Source: an uncultured Acinetobacter sp. (GTDB taxonomy: Bacteria > Pseudomonadota > Gammaproteobacteria > Pseudomonadales > Moraxellaceae). Taken from it: 39,130 bases of DNA. Positions 8,142-17,816 of the stretch are shown in pieces. Below the pieces are notes generated by a model. It saw nothing but the letters and a program-made list of their open reading frames with translations, was not told where the DNA came from and made no database searches. The stretch's first letter is position 1; each line of letters starts with the position of its first letter. The stretch covers positions 1 to 39,130 of the forward strand of contig NZ_CANQTS010000023.1 in NCBI RefSeq assembly GCF_947626835.1, read 5' to 3'. Both the position numbers and the translations under genes were made by a program.

Positions 8142-10019
8142 TTAAGAAGCTTCTGTGCAAATTGCCTTATATAAAGTAATCGGATCAATCGGTTGTGGTA
8201 GGCGTTGAATCACTTCTTGAATCATCTGCCAGCTAATGCCTTGCTGACGATCCAATAATAGATAAGGATATGCAGTTTCATTGCTATATAAACCTAAACG
8301 CTGATCGCCGTGAATAACACGAATTTTTTGCCGCTCTTTTAATAATAATAAAGGCGTGTTGACATGCGCTGGCGTTTCCACAAATTGAATAAATTTTTGT
8401 GTTTGTAGAAAATGCGCAGGGATAAATGGATAGTAGTGATTGTTGTCCCAAATCAAGGTGGCTAACGCTTGATAGGTATTAAATAAAGCATCTAGATCAA
8501 AAAGATTTTTCTCTAAGCTTGCCCAATTAATACTGCTCACAGCAGCAAGTTTATAGTCTTGGGCGTGGCTAAAGATATGGGCTAAACGAATCGCTTGTAA
8601 TTCACCCACTGCGCCAAATAAGGCCAAATATTTGACAAAGCGTCCTTGGTTATCTGTTTGCTCGGCTAGATAAATAGGTCGCTCAAATACATGTTCAATA
8701 TCTGTATAGTGCAACAAAAGATCAACGTGGTCACAGCTGATCTTTTCTGGACTTAAACGATAAAGTTGTTTTTCTTGTGCAGCTTCAAACAGTAGAGCAA
8801 TCACCTGACAGCTATGGCCATTGAGTAATAGGTTAGGTCGCGTCTGTGGTTTTTTGCTATGTTTGGCAGAAAGAATCATTTTCTGTGCCAAATTTGCTGG
8901 CAGCTCTGATTCAGCATTTTGCTCAGCTGTCACAGCAGAGGCTAGAGGTTTTAGCTGATCTAAGCTTGGCTGAGTGGCAAAAATATTTACAGCCGATTTT
9001 GTTTGTTTTAGTGAGCTTGATTCAATAGGCAAAGCATGATCTACAGTGTGGGTAAGTGGCTGTATTAGTGCAGAGTTTACAATATTGTCAGGCTTAATTT
9101 GTGCCGTATTAAAATCAATTAAATCAAAGCTCGGTTCTTGATAAGGATGTGGCAATGTGGGTTCGGGCGCAGTGAACAAAGGGGGAATCTTTATAGGTTG
9201 ATCGCTGTCTAATTGCAGGGGTTCTAAACCTAAATCAAAAGATAGTCCTGCACTAATATCAATTTCTTGTTTACGTAAGCGTCGGGTAGAAATGGGTTGT
9301 GGCGTTGTACCTGAATCAAAACGCGTTTCTTGTAATACTCTTCTTTGAATTTGCTGAGTCGTTTTTTCTTCTAATAAATCAGGAAAATGGCTGACTGGAA
9401 TATGTAAGGCTTTTTCAATGTTATGCATATGTGCTTGATAGGTCGCATCAAGTTTCGTGCTAATCGCATCATCTAGCCGTGCAGGGTTGGCCGCTTGATG
9501 AGTATGAACGGCTTGAGGAATTGTTTTTTGTGTGGTGAGTGGGTGCACGTGGGTCTGTTCAGGCTCGTTTAGAGTAAAACATTGATACTTTAACTGTTGA
9601 GCCACAAGCCAAGCATATACTTCTTCAAGCTCACCATTTTCACTAATCAGCAGTTTTTGATTCGGCATTTGCAGCAGCCAAATTTGCCAACCTTCTTGAG
9701 GTTCATACAGCAGTGCCCAAGTAGATTGTGGTTGTTGGTATAGAACCTGTTCTAATTCTTGATCTTGAGTGAATATGCCACAGCAAAAATCAGAATAATG
9801 ACAGTTATAAACAAAGTCCTGTGCTTGTAGCAGGGGTTCTAACTGATTTTTGTTGTGCTGGGAATTTTGCTGATGTAATAAGGAAGAGCATAAATATTGG
9901 ATAGCTAAAATACGTTGCTTAGCGCGAGCATGATCAAAATAAGATAAATCGCCATCTTGCAAACTTGCAATAAGCTGTGACAATTCTTGCGTTAATAATG
10001 CTTTATCTAAGGGCTTCAT
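8142..10019 (-). CDS. Large cytoplasmic protein of unknown function
   Basis: I do not recognise this 625-residue protein as a named family. It has no signal peptide or membrane segment. Three parts can be seen: a helical N-terminal domain of about 160 residues; a long polar, Gln/Pro/Thr-rich and probably disordered linker (about 165-390); and a C-terminal domain (about 395-625). Near its end, KIRVIHGDQRLGL (GDQR about residues 571-574) faintly resembles the GxxR box of ParB/sulfiredoxin-fold proteins, which is only an idea. The ATG at 10019 has AGAGAAG upstream and starts 9 bases after the stop of a 59-codon gene, so the two are probably co-translated. Confidence 0.75.
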   Translation of the reverse strand: MKPLDKALLTQELSQLIASLQDGDLSYFDHARAKQRILAIQYLCSSLLHQQNSQHNKNQLEPLLQAQDFVYNCHYSDFCCGIFTQDQELEQVLYQQPQSTWALLYEPQEGWQIWLLQMPNQKLLISENGELEEVYAWLVAQQLKYQCFTLNEPEQTHVHPLTTQKTIPQAVHTHQAANPARLDDAISTKLDATYQAHMHNIEKALHIPVSHFPDLLEEKTTQQIQRRVLQETRFDSGTTPQPISTRRLRKQEIDISAGLSFDLGLEPLQLDSDQPIKIPPLFTAPEPTLPHPYQEPSFDLIDFNTAQIKPDNIVNSALIQPLTHTVDHALPIESSSLKQTKSAVNIFATQPSLDQLKPLASAVTAEQNAESELPANLAQKMILSAKHSKKPQTRPNLLLNGHSCQVIALLFEAAQEKQLYRLSPEKISCDHVDLLLHYTDIEHVFERPIYLAEQTDNQGRFVKYLALFGAVGELQAIRLAHIFSHAQDYKLAAVSSINWASLEKNLFDLDALFNTYQALATLIWDNNHYYPFIPAHFLQTQKFIQFVETPAHVNTPLLLLKERQKIRVIHGDQRLGLYSNETAYPYLLLDRQQGISWQMIQEVIQRLPQPIDPITLYKAICTEAS

Positions 10020-10028
10020 TGGGCTTCT

Positions 10029-10208
10029 CTAAAGATATTCTTGCGCTTGGTTGAGGTAACTGGCGAGCAATACATTGGTTGCTAAATCAATTACTGCATA
10101 TTCAGCAGTGGTTGGGTCTGGATATTGTAAGGCCAGTTGGACCAATTGCTCTAAAGAAATGGCTTGAGGCGCAATTTGACCTTGCAGTAGTGCTTCTAAT
10201 TCATTCAT
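10029..10208 (-). CDS. Small protein of unknown function upstream of the 625-residue protein
   Basis: A 59-codon frame starts with the ATG at 10208 (MNELEALLQGQIAPQAISLE) and stops at 10029. It is acidic and helical, rich in Leu, Gln and Ala, with no signal peptide or membrane segment. It lies 9 bases ahead of the large unknown gene on the same strand, which suggests a two-gene operon and perhaps a physical partnership. Codon use looks like the neighbours. The ribosome binding site is weak. No family is recognised. Confidence 0.6.
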   Translation of the reverse strand: MNELEALLQGQIAPQAISLEQLVQLALQYPDPTTAEYAVIDLATNVLLASYLNQAQEYL

Positions 10209-10593
10209 AAGGCAAATTTAAAATAGCAAAATAAATTATTGTCAGTCTTAGGATTATAGAGTTTTAACCCCAAAAAAGGTGAGTAAATGTGCATCTTTAT
10301 TATACACATAGTCATTAAAATGGGTTCAAAGCAAGAATATTACAGTTTAATCTGAGTCATAAAAAACAGTTTAAAATTTAATTACATAGCACTTTTCTTC
10401 AATAGTGTGCCATTTTAGGCTTTTAAATCAAAGCACTTCAATTAGTGTATGTAGATCAAAAATACACATGACATTTTCAGTCAAGAAGGCGGTGTGATCG
10501 CCAGTTTGATGATCAGTAAAACAATAACGCAACGCTTAAAAGTACTAAAGTGTGACGGAGCTTGGGACACAAGCTCCAATAGGATTTTAAAAA
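10209..10593. other. Intergenic region with a hairpin and a possible tiny frame
   Basis: This 385-base A+T-rich stretch should hold the promoter of the 59/625-codon pair. It has two other visible elements: a hairpin GGAGCTTG (10557-10564) / CAAGCTCC (10570-10577) with a 5-base loop, and a possible 22-codon frame (10287-10355, plus strand). Nothing else recognisable. Confidence 0.5.
10557..10577 (-). terminator. Hairpin downstream of the glycine-zipper gene, weak terminator candidate
   Basis: A perfect 8-bp stem with a 5-base loop lies 16 bases after the stop of the minus-strand gene at 10594. No T run follows on that strand, so it may be a transcript-end stabiliser rather than a true intrinsic terminator. 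Confidence 0.35.
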
Positions 10594-10839
10594 TTAGGCT
10601 TTAGGTTTGTTAAGGCATTTTTTTTCATACACTTTACCGCCAATAGCACCTAAAATCGCGCCACTGATGGTACCAAACACCGGTAAAACACTGCCAGCGA
10701 CTGCACCAATCAATGCACCTTTTGCTGCCGGAGAAAAACGTGATTTTTTAATTGGGCAACTGCTGTCTTGTGCTTTGTTTTCAGGTTCCTTGTTTGGGTC
10801 TTGGTCAAATAAAGTATTTACATCGTTATTGTTGGTCAT
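10594..10839 (-). CDS. Small glycine-zipper protein
   Basis: An 81-residue protein. The ATG at 10839 is chosen because AGAGG lies 8 bases in front of it; an in-frame ATG at 10860 overlaps that site. The first 45 residues are polar and acidic (MTNNNDVNTLFDQDPNKEPE). They are followed by one hydrophobic glycine-zipper segment (AAKGALIGAVAGSVLPVFGTISGAILGAIGG, given here in pieces: GALIGAVAGSVLP and GTISGAILGAIGG) and a basic tail. There is no signal peptide or lipobox, unlike the lipoprotein at 1361. It probably inserts as a membrane hairpin; the function is unknown. Monocistronic. Confidence 0.7.
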   Translation of the reverse strand: MTNNNDVNTLFDQDPNKEPENKAQDSSCPIKKSRFSPAAKGALIGAVAGSVLPVFGTISGAILGAIGGKVYEKKCLNKPKA

Positions 10840-10945
10840 AGATACCTCTAGTTTTAGCATTATGATTAAAAATGTACATAAACTAGCCTAAAGGGATTTT
10901 AAAAGATGTGTGTAAAAAGCACGGTGGTTTTTGTAAATAAATGAA

Positions 10946-10970
10946 AATCCCCAGCCGAAGCTTGGGGATT
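10946..10970. terminator. Terminator hairpin downstream of the FrnE-like gene
   Basis: AATCCCCA (10946-10953) pairs with TGGGGATT (10963-10970), with an additional AGC/GCT inside. On the minus strand it is followed by a T-rich tract and lies about 25 bases after the stop at 10995. Confidence 0.7.
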
Positions 10971-10994
10971 GTAATTTTTTCTCAAATTTATTGA

Positions 10995-11660
10995 TTAGCT
11001 GTCTTGCTGATTGGTGTTGGCCGTTTGTGGCTCAGGTGCTTGTTGCGCTTTTTCTAACACTTTTAAGAACACATCACGGGGTTGAGCACCAGCAAGGGCG
11101 ATACGTTGGTCAAACACAAAGAACGGCACACCGGTGACTTTGAGTTGTTCGCGAGCGACTTCTTGGTCAAATTCCACAAAATCTGCAAACTCATTACCAT
11201 CGAGTAAGTCATCGACTTCCACAGGATTTAAGCCAATACGTGCAGCCACGTCTTCTAAAGTTTCACGTTCGCCAATTTTTAGACCTTGGGTCATATAGCT
11301 ATAAAATAATGCTTCTTGCGCTTCGTTGCCTAAACCTTTGCTTTGTGCCAAATGAATTAAACGATGGGCATTAAAGGTGTTGCCTGAATTGGCATGTTTC
11401 CAATTAAACTCAATGCCTTCGGCTTTGGCCATATCGGCAATATTACGTTGCATTTCTTCGACTTCAGCCAACGTGCGACCATATTTTTGCGCCAAGCGCT
11501 CAGTATTAGAAATACTTTGGCTTTGCGGTGCTTCTGGGTCTAATTGATAGCTATGCCAATGGATTTCAAGCTCAATTTCAGCTTCTTTGGCAACCGCTTC
11601 TAAACGTTTTTTGCCAATATAGCAAAACGGACATACTACATCTGACCAAATATCTACGCG
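10995..11660 (-). CDS. FrnE-like DsbA family oxidoreductase
   Basis: A 221-residue thioredoxin-fold protein of the DsbA superfamily, FrnE branch. The start is the ATG at 11660, with GAGAAAG just upstream, giving MRVDIWSDVVCPFCYIGK. A longer in-frame start at 11708 lacks such a site and would add a non-conserved leader. The redox motif is CPFC (Cys11, Cys14), followed by the helical insertion and a late cis-Pro segment VTGVPFFVFDQR. There is no signal peptide, so it acts in the cytoplasm. FrnE proteins are disulfide isomerases or oxidoreductases linked to oxidative stress. A Gln/Thr-rich tail is non-conserved. Single gene. Confidence 0.88.
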   Translation of the reverse strand, partial: RVDIWSDVVCPFCYIGKKRLEAVAKEAEIELEIHWHSYQLDPEAPQSQSISNTERLAQKYGRTLAEVEEMQRNIADMAKAEGIEFNWKHANSGNTFNAHRLIHLAQSKGLGNEAQEALFYSYMTQGLKIGERETLEDVAARIGLNPVEVDDLLDGNEFADFVEFDQEVAREQLKVTGVPFFVFDQRIALAGAQPRDVFLKVLEKAQQAPEPQTANTNQQDS

Positions 11661-11828
11661 CATGGACTTTCTCAAATTGTGTTTAGAGCATACATGAGGC
11701 TGAAGCATTAAATTTAAAGTTTAAGTCCCACAAAAAAGCCGTTCAGCAGATATTTAAGGCATTGTTGTATGAAAATGCAGCAAAATGTGTATGCTAAAAG
11801 TCAATGAAGCAGAGCTGAGGAGTAGACC

Positions 11829-12575
11829 ATGCGTCGCGTTGTAATCATTGTCAGTACGGTGACGGTGCTGATCTTTGCTGCTTTGTTTTATCAATATCGA
11901 CAACAGCAGCAAGATGTGGCGCAGTTGCATCAATATCAAACCGTTTTATATGAAAAAACCGAACAGTTATATGAAGAAGCTCAAGATTGGCAAAACGCGA
12001 TTCAATTGACCACTCAAGATTCACGTTTACAAGGCGATTATCGGGTAATGGCTGATTTTCTCTTAAGTTATTTAAAAGACAATGCCGAGGCACGTAATGT
12101 GTATTTACGTGAATTAAAAAGCATTGCTTGGGATCAATTTTTACAGGTTAAACGCTTAGATCAAGATAAAAAGCAAAACTATTCACAAACTCAAAGTATG
12201 TTAGTCAATGCACGTAGTTTAGCAGTGCAGTATCAAAGCCAAAATGAACAACGCTATGCCCAAGGATTGGCTGAAGCTGAACATTTAAATATTCAAACTC
12301 GTTTAAAACAGACCTTAGTTGAGAGTTTAAAATCTCAACAAGATCAAGATATGTATGCAGTGTTTGAATTAGAACAACAAATTTTAGTCAAAGCTGAAGC
12401 GCTGTTTGATATTTTAAAAGCGCATCAATGGCAGGCTAAAGATGGACAATTTTTCTTTTATCAAGACCAACCTTTAAAGGATTTTAATCGTTTGTATCAA
12501 GAGGTGATTGAATTAAATGGAAAAATTGAGAAAATCAAACAGGGTCATAAAGCTGCGCTAGAGGCAAAATTGTAA
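11829..12575 (+). CDS. Membrane-anchored coiled-coil protein, unknown
   Basis: A 248-residue protein with one N-terminal transmembrane helix (about residues 4-21, VVIIVSTVTVLIFAALF). A long, Gln-rich, charged helical region follows, with heptad-like spacing over most of its length, consistent with a periplasmic coiled coil. There is no cysteine and no recognised domain. GAGGAG lies 8 bases before the ATG. Two plus-strand genes follow after 77 and 47 bases, and no terminator is visible between them, so co-transcription with the downstream amidohydrolase is possible. The function is unknown. Confidence 0.7.
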   Translation: MRRVVIIVSTVTVLIFAALFYQYRQQQQDVAQLHQYQTVLYEKTEQLYEEAQDWQNAIQLTTQDSRLQGDYRVMADFLLSYLKDNAEARNVYLRELKSIAWDQFLQVKRLDQDKKQNYSQTQSMLVNARSLAVQYQSQNEQRYAQGLAEAEHLNIQTRLKQTLVESLKSQQDQDMYAVFELEQQILVKAEALFDILKAHQWQAKDGQFFFYQDQPLKDFNRLYQEVIELNGKIEKIKQGHKAALEAKL

Positions 12576-12652
12576 CGATTTTCTATTGTCAGCAAAGTGT
12601 CAAATCTTGTGTTTAGACTCAAATAAAACCTCATCACCATAAGGCAAATCCT

Positions 12653-12934
12653 ATGTATATAGCAGTAGATTTCCCTGATTTTGAACAGCATTATATGGAG
12701 TTTATGCAAAGCTCCCAACATCCTAAACTTGAGCGTTTAAATGAATGGGGCAAACAACGTTTTTTCTTGGCCAAATATTTTGATGTGGTTGATGATCAAC
12801 ACGATACCCTACAAATGGTGTTGCATTATCAGCAACAAAAAGTACGACTGAATTTGCGCCAAGCGCCTGAATTTATGCAAAAAGAGGCATATTTAACTTG
12901 GCTTAAAGCCCAATTTAGCCAATATATTGTTTAG
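12653..12934 (+). CDS. Small cytoplasmic protein, unknown
   Basis: A 93-residue protein without signal peptide or membrane segment. It is rich in aromatic residues, Gln and Leu (MYIAVDFPDFEQHYMEFMQ, WGKQRFFLAKYF). It ends 47 bases before the 8-oxoguanine deaminase gene, and no terminator separates them. No family is recognised and nothing in it indicates a catalytic role. Confidence 0.65.
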   Translation: MYIAVDFPDFEQHYMEFMQSSQHPKLERLNEWGKQRFFLAKYFDVVDDQHDTLQMVLHYQQQKVRLNLRQAPEFMQKEAYLTWLKAQFSQYIV

Positions 12935-12981
12935 TGGTCTGGCTTTTGCATATAGGCTAATTTTAAATTTAGTCAGCCAAT

Positions 12982-14334
12982 ATGCAACGACTTTGGATTA
13001 AACAGCCCTTAGCTGTATTTAGCGCAAATGACCTAGACGCCAGTCAAGGCATTGTGATTGAAGGTACACAGATTGTAGAAGTACTTGGACGCGGGCAAGT
13101 GCCAAGTCAAGCTTGTGATGCGGTGATTGATGCCAAAGATTGGGTGATTACCCCGGGGCTGATCAACAGCCATCACCATTTTTATCAAACCCTCACCCGT
13201 GCGTGGGCGCCTGTGGTCAATGCACCACTTTTTCCGTGGTTACAAAACTTATATCCAGTATGGGCACGTTTAACCCCTGAACAATTGCATGTAGCGACTC
13301 AAGTGGCTTTAGCAGAATTATTACTCTCGGGCTGTACCTTTGCCGCTGACCATCATTATTTATTTCCGGCGCAATTGCATGATGCGATTGATATTCAAGT
13401 GGACGCAGCACAGGCTTTAGGTTTACGCGTGATGCTGACTCGTGGGTCAATGAGTTTGGGGCAAAATGAAGGTGGTTTACCGCCACAGCATACAGTGCAA
13501 CAAATGCAGGTGATTTTAGACGACAGCCAACGTTTGGTTGAGCGTTATCATCAACGCGGAGCGGGGGCGATGGTGAATATTGCACTTGCACCGTGTTCGC
13601 CTTTTTCGGTGACGCGTGACATTATGCGTGAAAGTGCAAGTATGGCACAAAGCTTAGATGTACGACTACATACCCATTTAGCCGAGACCTTAGACGAAGA
13701 GCAATTTTGTTTACAGCGCTTTGGCATGCGTACTGTAGATTACTTAGAAGATGTGGGTTGGCTGCAAAAACGCACTTGGTTAGCGCATGGGATTCATTTT
13801 AATGCACAAGAAATTTCCCGTTTGGGACAAGCTGAAGTGGGGATTTGTCATTGCCCACACTCTAATATGCGTCTGGCTTCTGGCATCTGCCCAAGCTTAG
13901 ATTTAATAGACGCTGGTGCCAAAATTGGCTTAGGTGTAGATGGTTCAGCCTCAGGTGATGCTTCCAACTTAATCTTAGAAGCACGCCAAGCGTTGTATTT
14001 ACAACGGCTAAAATATGGTGCAGAAAAAATTACCCCACAACTGGCGCTGGGTTTTGCAACCACAGGTTCGGCAGAAATTTTAGGTCGCTCGCAAGATTTA
14101 GGTCAAATTCAAGTGGGTTATCAAGCCGATTTGGCCTGTTACCGTTTGGATGAGCTGAAGTTTTCTGGCAGCCATGACCCAATTGCTGCTTTGTTACTCT
14201 GTGGTGCAGATCGTGCGGATGCTGTGATGGTCGCAGGGCAGTGGCGTGTACGAGAGGGTCAGATTCAAGGTCTTGATCTTGAAAAACTCAAATACCAACA
14301 TCGCCGTGCTGCCACAGCGTTGATGAAGGCTTAA
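12982..14334 (+). CDS. Putative 8-oxoguanine deaminase (amidohydrolase superfamily)
   Basis: A 450-residue amidohydrolase of the TrzN/AtzB/8-oxoguanine deaminase group. An N-terminal beta-sandwich strand is followed by the metal-binding HxH in GLINSHHHFYQTLTRAW, the later HTHLAET histidine, CPHSNMRLASG, and the metal Asp in LGVDGSASGD. The HHHFYQTLTRA context fits 8-oxoguanine deaminases, which convert 8-oxoguanine to urate plus ammonia with one bound metal. The neighbouring purine permease supports a purine substrate. It acts in the cytoplasm. The ribosome binding site is weak, and the gene may be co-transcribed with the small gene before it. Triazine or other purine deamination cannot be excluded. 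Confidence 0.82.
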   Translation: MQRLWIKQPLAVFSANDLDASQGIVIEGTQIVEVLGRGQVPSQACDAVIDAKDWVITPGLINSHHHFYQTLTRAWAPVVNAPLFPWLQNLYPVWARLTPEQLHVATQVALAELLLSGCTFAADHHYLFPAQLHDAIDIQVDAAQALGLRVMLTRGSMSLGQNEGGLPPQHTVQQMQVILDDSQRLVERYHQRGAGAMVNIALAPCSPFSVTRDIMRESASMAQSLDVRLHTHLAETLDEEQFCLQRFGMRTVDYLEDVGWLQKRTWLAHGIHFNAQEISRLGQAEVGICHCPHSNMRLASGICPSLDLIDAGAKIGLGVDGSASGDASNLILEARQALYLQRLKYGAEKITPQLALGFATTGSAEILGRSQDLGQIQVGYQADLACYRLDELKFSGSHDPIAALLLCGADRADAVMVAGQWRVREGQIQGLDLEKLKYQHRRAATALMKA

Positions 14335-14470
14335 ACCGATGTGTTCAACTTCACTTTGATCGGTTAGATGTGTTCTAGCGTATAAAATGGCATATATCTT
14401 GCTCTTTTGCTTATTAAGTCAGTTGCGCAAAGCAACATGCAACATAATGAGATAAGGATCAGGGCAAAAT

Positions 14471-15832
14471 ATGAATAATTCTAAAAATATTTCCCCCGAA
14501 CATGAGTTTTTGGGCGTGGGCACCAGTTTGACGTATGGCCTACAGCACGTTTTGACCATGTATGGTGGTATTGTCGCGCCACCTTTAATTGTCGGGATTG
14601 CAGCAGGTTTAACGGGTGCACAAATTGGGTTATTAATTACTGCCTCATTGTTTGTAGGTGGTTTAGCCACTTTGTTACAAACACTTGGTATCAAGTACTT
14701 TGGCGCGCAGTTACCGTTAGTGCAGGGAGTTTCTTTTGCTGGTGTTGCCACCATGATTGGGATTGCCACCACAGGCGGCGGCTTTAATGCCATTTTAGGC
14801 GCAGTGCTTGCATCTTCCATTATTGGTTTATTGATTGCACCATTTTTTGCCAAAATTATTCGCTTTTTTCCACCTGTAGTCACAGGCTGTGTCATCACCA
14901 TTATTGGTTTATCGCTGCTGCCTGTAGCAGTACGTTGGACGATGGGCGGTAATAGCAATGCACCTGATTGGGGCTCATTGCAAAATATTGGTTTGGCGGC
15001 CATGACTTTGGGTATTTTATTGTTACTTAGTCGTTTTGGTTCGGAGTCTGTTCGTCGTACAGGGATTTTACTGGCCATTGTGATTGGCAGTATGTTGGCT
15101 TATGTCTTAGGCTTTGGTGATTTTTCTAAAGTGGGTGATGGGGCTTGGTTTGCTGTGCCTGAGTTTTTAGGTTTTGGTATGCCAACCTTTCATTTATCAG
15201 CGATTTTAGCTATGACTATTGTCATGATTGTAACCTTAACTGAAACCACTGCAGATATTATTGCTGTAGGTGAGATTGTGGGCACAGAGGTTGATGATAA
15301 ACGTATTGCCGATGGTTTACGTGCCGATATGTTATCGTCTGCGATTGCGCCATTTTTTGGTACTTTTATGCAAAGTGCCTTCGCACAAAATGTAGGTTTA
15401 GTCGCCATTACAGGGGTAAAAAGTCGTTTTGTGGTGGCAGCGGGCGGTTTAATTTTGGTATTTTTAGGTTTACTCCCAATTATGGGGCGTTTAATTGCCG
15501 CAATTCCAACCCCTGTCTTAGGCGGTGCTGGTTTGGTTTTATTTGGGGTGGTCGCAGCAAGTGGTATTCGTACTTTAGCCAAGCTCGATTATAGCCAGCA
15601 AAAAAACCTGATTATTGTCGCAACCTCTTTGGCTGCAGGTATGATTCCTATTATTGATCATTCATTTTATGCACAATTTCCAGTATGGTTTAAAACCTTG
15701 TTCCACTCAGGCATTAGTGCTACCTGTGTGATGGCAATTTTACTCAATATTTTATTTAATCATCTAAGTTTTGGACGCAAAATCTTACCCGATCAGCCAC
15801 AAATTGGCGCTTTAGCTAAACATGAACATTAA
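14471..15832 (+). CDS. NCS2 family purine (xanthine/urate) permease
   Basis: A 453-residue inner-membrane protein with about 14 hydrophobic segments. The start LGVGTSLTYGLQHVLTMYGG (with the family's QH pair) and the late motif QNVGLVAITGVKSR are typical of the nucleobase:cation symporter-2 family, nearer to xanthine and urate carriers than to uracil carriers. It imports a purine with protons. It follows the putative 8-oxoguanine deaminase by 136 bases; a short inverted repeat (14334-14340 / 14359-14365) in the gap may attenuate transcription. AAGGATCAGGG precedes the ATG. A plausible joint role is uptake of a purine whose oxidised form, or product urate, is handled by the deaminase. Confidence 0.88.
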   Translation: MNNSKNISPEHEFLGVGTSLTYGLQHVLTMYGGIVAPPLIVGIAAGLTGAQIGLLITASLFVGGLATLLQTLGIKYFGAQLPLVQGVSFAGVATMIGIATTGGGFNAILGAVLASSIIGLLIAPFFAKIIRFFPPVVTGCVITIIGLSLLPVAVRWTMGGNSNAPDWGSLQNIGLAAMTLGILLLLSRFGSESVRRTGILLAIVIGSMLAYVLGFGDFSKVGDGAWFAVPEFLGFGMPTFHLSAILAMTIVMIVTLTETTADIIAVGEIVGTEVDDKRIADGLRADMLSSAIAPFFGTFMQSAFAQNVGLVAITGVKSRFVVAAGGLILVFLGLLPIMGRLIAAIPTPVLGGAGLVLFGVVAASGIRTLAKLDYSQQKNLIIVATSLAAGMIPIIDHSFYAQFPVWFKTLFHSGISATCVMAILLNILFNHLSFGRKILPDQPQIGALAKHEH

Positions 15833-15844
15833 TCTATAAATAAA

Positions 15845-15872
15845 AAAAAGGATGGCTTAAGCCATCCTTTTT
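15845..15872. terminator. Bidirectional terminator
   Basis: AAAAAGGATGGC (15845-15856), loop TTAA, GCCATCCTTTTT (15861-15872). It is shared by the permease gene and the convergent repeat protein. Confidence 0.92.
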
Positions 15873-15883
15873 AACGCTTAAAA

Positions 15884-16447
15884 TTAAGCAAATTTCTTTT
15901 TAAACCAAGAAAAAATAGATTTTTTCTCTTCAGCAGCATCAGCTTTTACGTCAGCGGTTTTTTCAGCAGCTTCTGTTGCAATTTCTGCTTTTTCAAGCGT
16001 TACTTTTTCTTCAAGAGCAACAGTTTCAGCAGCCGCTTGTGTTGCAATTGCTTGAGTTTTTGCTTGAGTAGTTGCATCAACTTTAGCGACAACTGCTTCT
16101 TTAGCTGCAACTGTTTTTTCAGTAGCAACTTGCTGAGCGAAAAGCGCTTTTTCTATAGTCGCATCTTTAACTTCAGCAGTTTTTACCATTGCTGCATCTT
16201 TTGCTGCTAATGTTTTAGCAACTACAACATCTTTAGTTGCAATTGTGCCCAACACAACAGCATCTTTGGTGCTTACAGCAGCGTCTTTCACCGCAGTACC
16301 TGCTTGAGCTGCATCAGTTTTAACGTGTTGCAATTGTTGGGTTACAGTTTGCTTTAAGGTTACAGGGGCAACAGCGGTATTTTGTGCCATTGCTGCTGTT
16401 GAGCCTGCGACTAAAGAAAATGCTAAAACTGCTTTGATTGCGTCCAT
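15884..16447 (-). CDS. Secreted Ala/Lys-rich protein with 11-residue helical repeats
   Basis: A 187-residue protein. The ATG at 16447 is preferred, with AGAG 8 bases upstream; a GTG three codons earlier also fits. The signal peptide is cleaved after TAAMA (residue 21). The mature chain is almost only Ala, Lys, Val, Thr, Glu, Asp and Gln. From residue 72 to 126 it forms five consecutive 11-residue units, each with Lys or Gln first and a small/hydrophobic stripe (KDVVVAKTLAA, KDAAMVKTAEV, KDATIEKALFA and two more). Two related units lie at 43-64. The end, SIFSWFKKKFA, is aromatic and basic. This pattern resembles LEA group 3 or apolipoprotein-like amphipathic helices. Function unknown; membrane binding or desiccation protection is speculation. 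Confidence 0.75.
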   Translation of the reverse strand: MDAIKAVLAFSLVAGSTAAMAQNTAVAPVTLKQTVTQQLQHVKTDAAQAGTAVKDAAVSTKDAVVLGTIATKDVVVAKTLAAKDAAMVKTAEVKDATIEKALFAQQVATEKTVAAKEAVVAKVDATTQAKTQAIATQAAAETVALEEKVTLEKAEIATEAAEKTADVKADAAEEKKSIFSWFKKKFA

Positions 16448-16586
16448 AACCGTCACTCTAAAAAGATAAAAAAATCAAAAGGTGATATTAACGCCAAAAT
16501 TTAACCACGTGATGACTGCTTCAGATTAAATGCAATTTTTGTGTGAAAATTAATCTAATTTAACAATGTTATAACAAACTAGATAT

Positions 16587-16613
16587 AAAAAAATCCCCCG
16601 CCTAAAGCGAGGG
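16587..16613 (-). terminator. Terminator of fadBA
   Basis: Read on the minus strand: CCCTCGC, loop of 5, GCGGGGG (one G-T pair), then A and seven T. It lies about 20 bases after the fadA stop. Confidence 0.85.
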
Positions 16614-16631
16614 AGTTTTGATCTTTAAAAC

Positions 16632-17816
<1,185 letters not shown>

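Noticed and set aside
14419..15078. Long minus-strand frame (219 codons) opposite the purine permease
   Set aside because: Its Pro/Ala/Ile/Lys-rich composition is what the complement of a membrane-protein gene gives, and the plus-strand gene is clearly real.
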